In this document: one piece after another, positions 6,911 to 14,500 of the stretch | How the letters are laid out: each line of letters begins with the position of its first letter | Numbering within the stretch: position 1 is the first letter of the stretch | IMG/VR virus record: IMGVR_UViG_3300033151_000226 | Span: 1-58,994 of that record | Direction: 5' to 3' (one strand) | DNA length: 58,994 nucleotides | Origin: a virus | Made by a program: the position numbers and the translations under genes | Notes under the pieces: model-generated | The model's database searches: none | What the model saw: only the letters and a program-made list of their open reading frames with translations | What the model was told of the DNA's origin: nothing

Positions 6911-7636
6911 ATGGCCAGAATAAGAACGGTAAAGCCAGAAATGGCTCAGGACGAAGATTTAGCAGGATGCACATTTGCCGCCCAGTTGTTAGCAGTTAGG
7001 ATCCTCAACCACTCAGACGATGAAGGCTACTTCAAGGCCAATGAAATGCTGGTCCGGGCCGCCTGTTTCCCACTCATGGAACATTCACTGAACGTTCACG
7101 GATTACTCACTGAGCTTTCAAACATAGGTTATTTGCAGCTGGCAGAAGGCGCCGACAAGAAGTTATACGGGTTCGTCACGAAGTTTACGTCACATCAAAA
7201 GGTGAACCGTCCATACGATAGTAAAATCAAGCCCTTAGTATCATTCACTGAACATTCACTGAACGCTCACGAACCATTCACCCCCGGAACAGGGAACAGG
7301 GAACAGGTAACAGGTAACAGGGAGCAGGGAAAGGGTAAGGGAAAACAGCCGCGCAAAAAGCGCACGGCCCTGCCGCCTGACTGGATCCTTCCTGACGGCT
7401 ACCGCGAGTACGCTGTAAAGAAACGGCCGGAGCTCTGTCCTGATAAACTCGCAGCTAACTTTCTTGATTACCACATTGGTAATGGAAAGTTAATGATGGA
7501 CTGGAAGCGAACGTGGCAACGGTGGGTGCGAGAAGATCATGGACGAAATACCCGTAAAGGAACAGATAGCACTGGCCACCGCCCTGTATCAACTCCCGCC
7601 AGCAGAGGAAAGCAAGCCCTTGAACGTACAAGCTGA
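6911..7636 (+). CDS. Lambda O-like replication initiator
   Basis: The product (241 residues from the ATG at 6911) begins MARIRTVKPEMAQDEDLAG and continues into a winged-helix-like region (QLLAVRILNHSDDEGYFKAN, then a segment ending FTSHQKVNRPYDSK), the pattern of phage replication proteins that bind the origin. Residues about 126-146 are a low-complexity linker rich in Gly, Asn, Arg, Glu and Gln, encoded by a heptanucleotide repeat. A C-terminal domain follows (LPPDWILPDGYREYAV). The frame opens at 6809 but overlaps the repressor gene. AAAGGG upstream of 6911 supports the later start. It precedes a P-like gene, as in lambdoid phages. Confidence 0.75.
   Translation: MARIRTVKPEMAQDEDLAGCTFAAQLLAVRILNHSDDEGYFKANEMLVRAACFPLMEHSLNVHGLLTELSNIGYLQLAEGADKKLYGFVTKFTSHQKVNRPYDSKIKPLVSFTEHSLNAHEPFTPGTGNREQVTGNREQGKGKGKQPRKKRTALPPDWILPDGYREYAVKKRPELCPDKLAANFLDYHIGNGKLMMDWKRTWQRWVREDHGRNTRKGTDSTGHRPVSTPASRGKQALERTS
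7286..7347 (+). repeat. Heptanucleotide tandem repeat, candidate origin
   Basis: After GGAACA come two copies of GGGAACA, two of GGTAACA and one of GGGAGCA, then a degenerate purine-rich tract to 7347. The tract lies within the O-like gene. In lambda the origin iterons also lie inside gene O, so this is the best candidate origin. The 7-base period is shorter than usual iterons, so it could instead be a neutral repeat encoding a flexible linker. Confidence 0.55.
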
Positions 7637-8141
7637 AAAGATTGCCCGGCGTTTCTGGCAGAAGATGTTAGCCATTTACGGCCGCCAGTGGGAAGCCAGT
7701 TACGGGCACGTTGATGGTGATGCGTACCCGGAATGGCGTGACGCCCTTGCAAGACTGGAAACCAATCAGATCCAACGCGGCCTACTGGCTGTCGAGAACG
7801 AAGGCAACGAACACCCGCCCAACCTGATTAAGTTCCTGCGGTTGTGTCGCACTGTTGAGCCATACAGCAACCACAACAAAGCACCAGCACTACCAAGGCC
7901 AAAGCCCAGGTACAGTGTCATGCGGATAGAAATGGCCAAGCAACGTGCACTCACCGGCAAAGCCTTCAAGGTTGCGGATATCCCGGATAGGATGGTCATG
8001 GATTGGAACAGCGACGACGAAGCGGAGCTACTGGGACTGGTTACACAGTGGGATGATTCCACCGGGCTTGACGGCCTGAACTACTTGATTAACGGATTCG
8101 AGTTTAGTCACGGATCCCAACGGGACAACACTGCGCTATGA
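7539..8141 (+). CDS. Lambda P-like replication protein (helicase loader)
   Basis: A 200-residue soluble protein. The block RFWQKMLAIYGRQWEASYGH (about residues 38-57) followed by W..AL..L...QI..GL and PPNLIKFLRLC is the pattern of the phage replication protein P family, which brings the host replicative helicase to the initiator. It is out of frame with the last 98 bases of the O-like gene, a longer overlap than lambda's, with AGAAG before its ATG. It overlaps the next gene by 4 bases. No ATPase motif is present, so it is P-like rather than DnaC-like. Confidence 0.7.
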   Translation: MDEIPVKEQIALATALYQLPPAEESKPLNVQAEKIARRFWQKMLAIYGRQWEASYGHVDGDAYPEWRDALARLETNQIQRGLLAVENEGNEHPPNLIKFLRLCRTVEPYSNHNKAPALPRPKPRYSVMRIEMAKQRALTGKAFKVADIPDRMVMDWNSDDEAELLGLVTQWDDSTGLDGLNYLINGFEFSHGSQRDNTAL

Positions 8142-8584
8142 AACGATCGCTGTTTGTTACCGACAAAGAACACATCGAAGCCGCGGCCCAGGCTGTAGAG
8201 GAAATGGCCCAGGACGTGCGGGATCTGGCCAGCAAGGACATACCGGAGTTTGGCTTTCATATCACCTTCGGGCTCAAAGCGGGCAAGCGTACAACCAAAC
8301 AACGCAACGCCATGGAGGTTTATTTCAGATTATTGGCCGAAACCCTGAATGACGCGGGCCTTGATATGAAACGGGTATTGCGGGAAGAAATAGATATCCC
8401 CTGGGTGCAGGCCAGCGTAAAAGAGCACTTGTGGCGCCCGATACAGCTTGCGCTCACTGACAAACCATCCACCGCGAATCTTGAGCGCGACGAAGTATCA
8501 AAAATCTACAAGGTTCTCGATAAGAACCTGGGCGAGAAGCTCAAAGTTCATGTGCCATTCCCACAAAACAGGTATCCAGAATGA
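8138..8584 (+). CDS. Conserved phage protein of the replication operon, 148 aa
   Basis: The central block RTTKQRNAMEVYFRLLAETL, then KRVLREEIDIPWVQASVKEH and LWRPIQ, is one I have seen in uncharacterised phage proteins near nin-region genes. It is helical, with no catalytic residues I can name. Its position resembles ninB in lambdoid phages, but the sequence does not look like NinB to me, so I do not assign that name. It is coupled to both neighbours by 4-base overlaps and probably serves replication or recombination. Confidence 0.7.
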   Translation: MKRSLFVTDKEHIEAAAQAVEEMAQDVRDLASKDIPEFGFHITFGLKAGKRTTKQRNAMEVYFRLLAETLNDAGLDMKRVLREEIDIPWVQASVKEHLWRPIQLALTDKPSTANLERDEVSKIYKVLDKNLGEKLKVHVPFPQNRYPE

Positions 8585-8916
8585 CCATGGTAGCTGAAAA
8601 GAGAATTATCATTGATCGTAATTTGGCTTGGGGTGGGGAGCTCCAGCTGTACTACGCCGAGAGAGTCACCGGGGATCCGCAACAAACGTTTTATGCCAAG
8701 CCGATCGAAATGGGCACGCTGCCAAAAGGTTATGTGGTGCCGGGGCCAATGATGCAGCTGGATGATAACGCCAGCCAGCAACTCATGGATCAACTCTGGC
8801 TTATGGGTGTTCGGCCAAGGCCCGGCCTGCGGGATCCCCTGAACACTGAACACCTGGACGGGGAGATAGACTGGCTCCGGGGCGTAGCAGATCACCTAAT
8901 GAAGCGCGGCAAATGA
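8581..8916 (+). CDS. Conserved phage protein, 111 aa
   Basis: A small soluble protein with an N-terminal beta part (RIIIDRNLAWGGELQLYYAE) and a C-terminal helical part (QQLMDQLWLMGVRPRPG) ending HLDGEIDWLRGVADHLM. The second part is familiar from many phage proteins of unknown function encoded near replication genes. The start overlaps the previous stop (ATGA). No function can be assigned from sequence. It lies between replication genes and a Ref-like nuclease. Confidence 0.65.
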   Translation: MTMVAEKRIIIDRNLAWGGELQLYYAERVTGDPQQTFYAKPIEMGTLPKGYVVPGPMMQLDDNASQQLMDQLWLMGVRPRPGLRDPLNTEHLDGEIDWLRGVADHLMKRGK

Positions 8917-9242
8917 AAACAGGACTCCCGGCAATCACGGAGCCAGAATCGCGCCGTATTGATCGAATCAAACGTGAAGTCGGTTGTATCGCCTGTTTCT
9001 TGAACGGGCACCCACTGGGTACACCGGCCGACGCTCACCACCTGATAGACCCGGCCACCGGGAACAGGATTTCCCACTTGGCCACAATTCCACTTTGCAA
9101 GGCTCACCACCTGGGCCCGTACTCAATCCACAAACGCAAACTCTGGTTTGCTGGCCGCTATGGATCCGATCAGGATCTACTTGACGAAACAAACGCCCAG
9201 GTTTTAATTCTCGAAAACAACACCATCGGGGGTCCGATATGA
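8913..9242 (+). CDS. Ref-like (RecA-dependent) HNH-type nuclease
   Basis: A 109-residue protein with CIACFLNG (first metal-binding pair), ADAHHLIDP, ISHLATIPLCKAHH (second pair and His), and a tail with SIHKRKLWFAGRYGSDQDLL. This pattern matches the Ref family of phage P1, which with RecA cuts DNA at displacement loops, and short Ref-like proteins common in nin regions. The Cys-x2-Cys, HH and Cys-x2-HH positions would build the HNH zinc site. It overlaps both neighbours by 4 bases. The likely role is recombination or processing of replication intermediates. Confidence 0.75.
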   Translation: MKTGLPAITEPESRRIDRIKREVGCIACFLNGHPLGTPADAHHLIDPATGNRISHLATIPLCKAHHLGPYSIHKRKLWFAGRYGSDQDLLDETNAQVLILENNTIGGPI

Positions 9243-9496
9243 AGTTTCTTAGTCACAGGGATGCGCTAACAGAAGCAATGGAGAAAACCGCTATACCGTA
9301 CCCGGCTCGGCCCGGCGTGCACACGGAATGGAGTTACGACGTAACCCGGTTGGCCTTGGTCCTCATGGGCCTTGCACCAAACAGGGCAAGCGACGTGGCT
9401 TTCATGTTCGGGGGAATCCCCAGGAAGCGGCTACAATCAGGAGTTGATTACGTGAACGATCACAAACGAATGTCATTTAAGGGATCCACCGAATGA
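9239..9496 (+). CDS. Hypothetical protein, 85 aa
   Basis: A small, slightly basic soluble protein. The middle (SYDVTRLALVLMGLAPNRAS) is a hydrophobic helix pair, and it ends KRMSFKGSTE. I do not recognise it. It starts on an ATG overlapping the upstream stop and its own stop overlaps the next start. It has a place in the nin-like region between two nucleases, where small accessory proteins are usual. Confidence 0.6.
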   Translation: MKFLSHRDALTEAMEKTAIPYPARPGVHTEWSYDVTRLALVLMGLAPNRASDVAFMFGGIPRKRLQSGVDYVNDHKRMSFKGSTE

Positions 9497-9795
9497 GTAA
9501 GGGTATAAAGGTTCGCTGCATTGGCGGGCCAGCTGGCGGCCAAGAAATATTGGTGCTTCACGGTGAAACGTTCCGCGTTCCAGAACACCCGGATATGGTT
9601 ACTTGCCCATCGTGCGCTGGTGCTGATATTTACTCTGAACCAGAACCTATCCACTCAACGACATACAAAATACAAATGCAACATTTTGACTCTGGCCACA
9701 AACACGCATACGCAATACCGGAAAAGAACCAGCTGGTGTCGGCTTTCAACGAAATGTGGCACGAATATAAGGAAAGTATGAGGATGAAGAATTGA
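9493..9795 (+). CDS. Hypothetical protein with CPSC motif, 100 aa
   Basis: The protein begins with CIGGPAGGQEILVLHGETF, a beta hairpin start I have seen in uncharacterised phage proteins. It has one CPSC pair at about residues 38-41 and a C-terminal helix. A single Cys pair plus His residues (HFDSGHKHAY) could hold a metal. No function is assigned. It is coupled to both neighbours by 4-base overlaps. Confidence 0.6.
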   Translation: MSKGIKVRCIGGPAGGQEILVLHGETFRVPEHPDMVTCPSCAGADIYSEPEPIHSTTYKIQMQHFDSGHKHAYAIPEKNQLVSAFNEMWHEYKESMRMKN

Positions 9796-10238
9796 GTAGA
9801 AAACGCCCGGTAGACTGGGAGCACAAAGAAGCCGTGTTATTGATGGAATGGCGCAGACTCCAGGTAGGCGCATACCCACAATTAAGGCAACTGTTTCATA
9901 TCCCTAATGGCGGGAAACGGAACAGGATCGCTGGCGCAAAACTCAAGGCCGAAGGCGTGCGGCCGGGCGTAAGTGACTACTTGCTGCCGGTTATGCGTAT
10001 GAATTGGGAGAATCACGAGATCGAGTATTGCGGGCTCTGGATCGAACTCAAGGTAAAGGGCAACTACCCTACGCCAGATCAACATGAGTTTATGAATGAT
10101 ATGCGGGACCAGTCTTACGCGGCCTACTGGTGCTTTGGATGGGAACAGGCCGTTTCAATCCTTATGCAATACATGACCGGGAAACCGATAACAGCTGGCA
10201 GGGATCCAAAGCCGCGGGGATCCTACCAACTAAAATGA
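9792..10238 (+). CDS. VRR-NUC-type nuclease, TTG start
   Basis: This 148-residue protein fits the VRR-NUC fold, a PD-(D/E)xK nuclease family known in phages as Holliday-junction or flap nucleases. It has an N-terminal Glu-bearing helix (EHKEAVLLMEW), FHIPNGGKRN, then LKAEGVRPGVSDY with the metal-binding Asp, and LWIELKVKG with the Glu and Lys. These are followed by the Gln-containing helix of the family. The start is a TTG overlapping the upstream stop (TTGA), with GAGGATGAAG in front. It probably resolves branched replication or recombination DNA before packaging. Confidence 0.85.
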   Translation: MSRKRPVDWEHKEAVLLMEWRRLQVGAYPQLRQLFHIPNGGKRNRIAGAKLKAEGVRPGVSDYLLPVMRMNWENHEIEYCGLWIELKVKGNYPTPDQHEFMNDMRDQSYAAYWCFGWEQAVSILMQYMTGKPITAGRDPKPRGSYQLK

Positions 10239-10726
10239 AAAAACGGGGCGAACGTCAACACCATCAGATAGAAGTTACGTTCGGCCGCCGTCGTCGCATG
10301 GGTGAGTTATCCAGGGTGGCAAAGATTCGCCTTTATTCCTGGGGATCTGTGATCCGGGCCGTAATCATTGCTCAAGGCCCGGCCGCCAATCCTTACAACG
10401 AACAACCATTCACCAAACAAAGGGTAGATCTCGAAACGGTGCACGCTGTAGGCCAGCTGGCCAACAAGTTTGACGAAGCAGAAGAAGTGGACGGGTGGTT
10501 GTTTCCGTTGCGCGATAGATCCCCGAACGCTTACCGGGCCACGGTCATTCGATACATTGAGCGTGAGCACGGTGGCCACCAGCTCTCCATGGCAGAACAG
10601 GTCAGACGCTACAGTTACGCCACCGGCCAAAGCAAAAGGACGTATTACAACAACCTGGACCGCGTGTTGCAGCACGTCTGCGCCGAGATCCTACTGAAAG
10701 AAAACCCGGAGTTGAAATATGAATGA
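10235..10726 (+). CDS. Candidate late-gene regulator (Q-like position)
   Basis: The product (163 residues from the ATG at 10235) has a very basic N-terminus (FGRRRRMGELSRVAKIRLY), a middle helical domain and a C-terminal helix-turn-helix-like segment (YATGQSKRTYYNNLDRVLQH). The SKRTYY stretch is like the recognition helix of phage late regulators. It comes near the end of the rightward early operon, where lambdoid phages carry the antiterminator Q. The promoter-terminator leader at 58.1 kb needs such a factor. I cannot name its family, so the role is an inference from position and charge. The upstream extension of this frame lies inside the nuclease gene and is discounted. Confidence 0.55.
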   Translation: MKKRGERQHHQIEVTFGRRRRMGELSRVAKIRLYSWGSVIRAVIIAQGPAANPYNEQPFTKQRVDLETVHAVGQLANKFDEAEEVDGWLFPLRDRSPNAYRATVIRYIEREHGGHQLSMAEQVRRYSYATGQSKRTYYNNLDRVLQHVCAEILLKENPELKYE

Positions 10727-10991
10727 GAATTGCGATCACCAAACAGTCAAGTTGTACGAGCCTGGCGTGTGGAAGTGTATGGTTTGTAGGGCGGTATTCA
10801 TCCCTGAGATCCCAGGGCGTGAACAGCTTGAGAAGCAAACAGAGATCGAGAGATCTGCCATTGAAGTGAAGTTTCGCAAGGACAACGGCCAAGATCCCGA
10901 AGGCCAGCTACCTGAATACCTGTTCTGGAAGCTGCAATGGATCGAAGCCAATGCCAAGATTGATACCGTATGCGAGTATTTAAGGAAGTAA
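10719..10991 (+). CDS. Small zinc-ribbon-like protein, 90 aa
   Basis: The N-terminus has a Cys-x-His pair (ENCDHQTVKL) and then WKCMVCRAVF, which together look like a small zinc ribbon. The rest is helical and acidic, with KLQWIEANAKIDTVCEYL at the end. No family is recognised. Its ATG overlaps the upstream gene by 8 bases (ATGAATGA). It is the last gene of the coupled rightward chain. An untranslated stretch of 155 bases follows. Confidence 0.65.
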   Translation: MNENCDHQTVKLYEPGVWKCMVCRAVFIPEIPGREQLEKQTEIERSAIEVKFRKDNGQDPEGQLPEYLFWKLQWIEANAKIDTVCEYLRK

Positions 10992-11146
10992 CGGCTCCTT
11001 GCAATACCGGCCGGGCGTGGGGTCATTAGGTAATCTGTTGTGCTGGTCCGTTACTTTCAGGCGTGGTTTATTTCTTTCCCACGCCGGACATAGTTATAAC
11101 AGCCAAGAGAACCCGCTGCGTCACCTTTTAACGAACGGAGAACGAT
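10992..11146 (+). promoter_or_regulatory. Intergenic region with hairpin and -10-like box
   Basis: A 7 bp hairpin (GGCGTGG at 11060-11066 pairing with CCACGCC at 11079-11085) has a pyrimidine-rich loop. It is not followed by a T-tract, so it is not a clear terminator. TATAAC at 11095-11100 resembles a -10 box, but no convincing -35 is at the right distance. This is the only sizeable gap in the rightward operon, and it suggests separate control of the alpha-CTD gene that follows. Confidence 0.35.
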
Positions 11147-11575
11147 ATGTATTTTGAAGAACCCAAGCACATTAGAACCGTGTGCCCGTATTGCGGCCAC
11201 ATCGAAGAAGCCCGGCATACCGGCGATAAATATAGTGGGGTTGCTGTCTGCGGAAAATGCGTTAGTGAGTATGCGTACAAGATCAGTTTGGAAGTAGTCT
11301 CTACATCTTCAAGGGTCGAGTGGCTTCCAACGCACAGCCTAACTCCCAAGACGAAGTTGGTAGTCTCGGATATACCAAAAACACCAATAAAAGGCATGTT
11401 CTCTCTCAGGGCCGTAAACACGCTTCTTAAAAATGAGGTAACAACACTGGAAATACTATTAACCTACTCGGAAGTCGGGCTCTTGAAAATGCCGCTTATG
11501 GGTAAGAAAGTTCTTACAGAAATAAAAGACGCACTCGCCATGAAAGACTTGTCTCTAAGATCAAACTCGGCTTAG
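11147..11575 (+). CDS. Zinc ribbon fused to RNA polymerase alpha-CTD-like domain
   Basis: A 142-residue protein. Residues 13-38 carry two Cys pairs (CPYC and CGKC), a zinc ribbon. Residues 85-136 closely follow the C-terminal domain of the bacterial RNA polymerase alpha subunit. The LLKMPLMGKKVLTEIKDAL segment differs at only a few places from the E. coli segment. The DNA-contact residues equivalent to E. coli R265, N268, G296, K298 and E302 are present (R88, N91, G119, K121, E125), while C269 and S299 are changed to T92 and V122. In the host this domain binds UP elements and activators. The phage protein probably competes for these or recruits polymerase to phage promoters. GGAGA lies 5 bases before the ATG. 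It ends exactly where the giant gene ends on the other strand. Confidence 0.8.
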   Translation: MYFEEPKHIRTVCPYCGHIEEARHTGDKYSGVAVCGKCVSEYAYKISLEVVSTSSRVEWLPTHSLTPKTKLVVSDIPKTPIKGMFSLRAVNTLLKNEVTTLEILLTYSEVGLLKMPLMGKKVLTEIKDALAMKDLSLRSNSA

Positions 11576-14500
11576 TTACTTCCTACCAAACATCGGTGAG
11601 AAGTATTTGTAAGCCTTCGCGTCCTGGGCGTTCCGTCGCTCAATGATCTTATTGATCTTTTCGCGCTTCGCCTTCGGGTCCATCTTCGGATCTCTGTAGA
11701 TCCGGTCAATGGCCTTCCGCATCTTAGAGCGATCGCGGGCCCACTTGCCAATACGCTTGCGGGCTTTCAGCTGTTTGCGGTTATCTTCATCCATCAATCC
11801 CTCAATGCTCTCCCGATCGCCCTGCTTCTCATACGCCTTAACTGTGCCATACAGCTCGGTTACTTCCCGGTGGATCTCGTACATTTCAGTACCGTACCGG
11901 GTATTCCAGGCCGGGCCGGATCCACGATAGAAGCCGCCCAGGACTGGCAGCTGTCGCGCTGTCATTGCTGGTACTGGCGCCCGGCCCATGATCTCGCGTG
12001 TAATCACGTCGGCCGCCATGAGTGAGTAGCTTCCCAAGGTACCCATGTAACCACGTACCAAGAACTCGCCTTGTTTCGGTGATAGTCCCATGAGCTCAAG
12101 GAATGGGCCCATTGCTACCATCGTTTCGCTTGTCGAAGCGTTGTACCTGGACCGCTTCATCTTGTTGCGATCGGCCATACCTTCAATCGGCCGGCCAGTG
12201 AACATAGATTCATTTGCGAACACTTCCATGGCAGGCCGCATGATCTGAGGAATGGGGTTAGCCGCCATGGTATCCATAAGGGCATGGCCCATACGCTCGA
12301 ACAGTTTTTCGGGGGTGTCCTTGCCAATGGCGGCCCGGTACATTCTTTCCGGGATCGTGCCGTACAAGACACCCACTTCAAACGGTTTCGGGATCCGTGT
12401 ATGGAACTTAGTGCCCGGCATTAAGTGCCAGTACGCATCCTTATCCCATTCTTCCAGTGCTTCGTAATCCTCGTCACCGGAGTTAAGAGCTGCCAGTGCG
12501 GTACTGGCCAACGCGATCCACATGCCGCGCATGGCGATCTCTTTGGCAATCAGGCCCGGTACCGGCACCGCACCGCTGCGGCCGAGTTTGTATAAGCCTT
12601 GTAACCTGGCATTGAAGAACGGGAGCATATCGTTAAACATTTGGATCCACGCCCAGGATCCGTGCATAGAGAAGTCCATCAGATCCTTGGCTTCAAAGAT
12701 CGCTTGCCTACGTTCCTTGCCATTCTTGGTGGCAGCTTCGTAAACAGCTTCACGGTTAGCGTTCTCAACCGCGTCACCAACACGCCGCCAGCGATCCCAC
12801 ACGCCAGCTGTCAGATCAATGACGGTATCAAGGTGCTCTTGTATGTATTCATTGTCGTAACCCTTCAACCGGAGCGCGACACGGATGCTCTTGCGGGATG
12901 CGTCCGGGTCGGTGCCGTTGATGTAGCCGCCCTGGAAGGATCCACCGGCAAACATCATATCGAGCATACCGCCTTCTTCTTTGGCCGACTTATACAGGCC
13001 GTGCACACTGTCGACGATCGGTATGAAGTGATCCTCGTTGATAACCCAGGCGTGCAATGTATCTCGCGTGAAGTTTCGCGCCATGAAGCCGGGCTCTGAC
13101 GTAATCATGGTGGTGAGTAGCGTCTTGGCCGCACGCATTGGTAGGAACAGGCCGCGCAAAGATTCGATATTCACGTTGGTAAGCGACTTGAGCAACATCG
13201 GATCATTGACCCGGTAATACTCAGGCTTGCCGTCGCGCATGACCTTGACTACTTCCTTCCCGGCTGGTTCGGCCATGGCCCATAGTTTCGCTATTCCGTC
13301 GAATACTCCGAGCTGGCCCATCATATCGAGTATTTCTTCGGGGATCCCATCTTGCAGCATCATTTTCTTAATGCCGCCCCTGGGTATCAGTTTCGGATTG
13401 AACTTAATGCCTTCCTTGTCGAGAGCTCCGGTGCCGTCGAGTGCGTCAACTGTCTCCAGGACGGCCAGATTCTTCATAGACGCTTCAATCAGGTGATTGA
13501 AGTTCATAACGATGTTACCAAGTGGGTCAGATAGTGCGCTCTCGCCGCCGACAAGCCTGCGGATCCCGCTTGTCTGGTGTGATAGGCCCATTCCCTTGCC
13601 AAACTTGATCCCGCCACGCTGCCGGGCGTTATCTACGCGGTAAAAGGGTATCCAATCGGCTTTATCCCACACTGGCCGGGTTTCTTCGTCGATCAGGCCA
13701 GCACGTTCCGCGAGATCAAGGATCCTGCCTTTGAACTCGGCAAAGTCCTCGGCCACTTTTTCGTAGAGATCCTTACGCTGTACTGTCACGCCGTTGCGTT
13801 CCAGGGTGCCATTGGCCAGTTCAAGCCCGGCCGCGATATCGGTATCGTCGAAGTTGCGCTCTTTTTCTTCTTCCATCAAACGCTCGGCCCGGCGTGCGAT
13901 CATCCAGCCAAGGAAATCATCAAGCTCTTGTTTGACTGGCTCGAACACGTCCAGGAGCCCGCGGCTGCCCGGTACCTTGCTGATAACTCCACCACGCCAC
14001 TCAGGAGCGCCGTGTAGCAGGATCCCGCGCATTACACTCGCGGATCCCGTTGATAGCCTTGCTGCAATGTAACCATCCATTGCCGGGGTTTCTGTTTCGT
14101 CCAGGTAGTCCCGGTACGCACGCTTGATCCCGTAGAATTTATCGAACAGGCCGTGCTGTATCGCGTCTGAAAGGTTGCGCTTGGATTCGCGCCACTGGAT
14201 ATCCATGTAACCGCGGAAGGTATCAATCAAAGATCTGCGCTGGACCTTCATGCCAGCTTTCTTCATAAACTCTTTTTGTTCTTCGGTGTACTTGCGGTTG
14301 AAGGCCGGTTCCTGGCTGGCCAGCTTGTTGCGTAACGCAATCTGTCTGTGCAGTCTCTCTCTGGCCTTTTCGGACACGGCCCTTGCCGATTCCATTTCGG
14401 CTTCCAGTCGATCAACGGCCGGATCCTTGATGATCTCCTGCATCAGCTTGACCTGGCGTAATGGTTCGACGGTCGTTCCATTCTCCCAGTCGGCTTCCAA

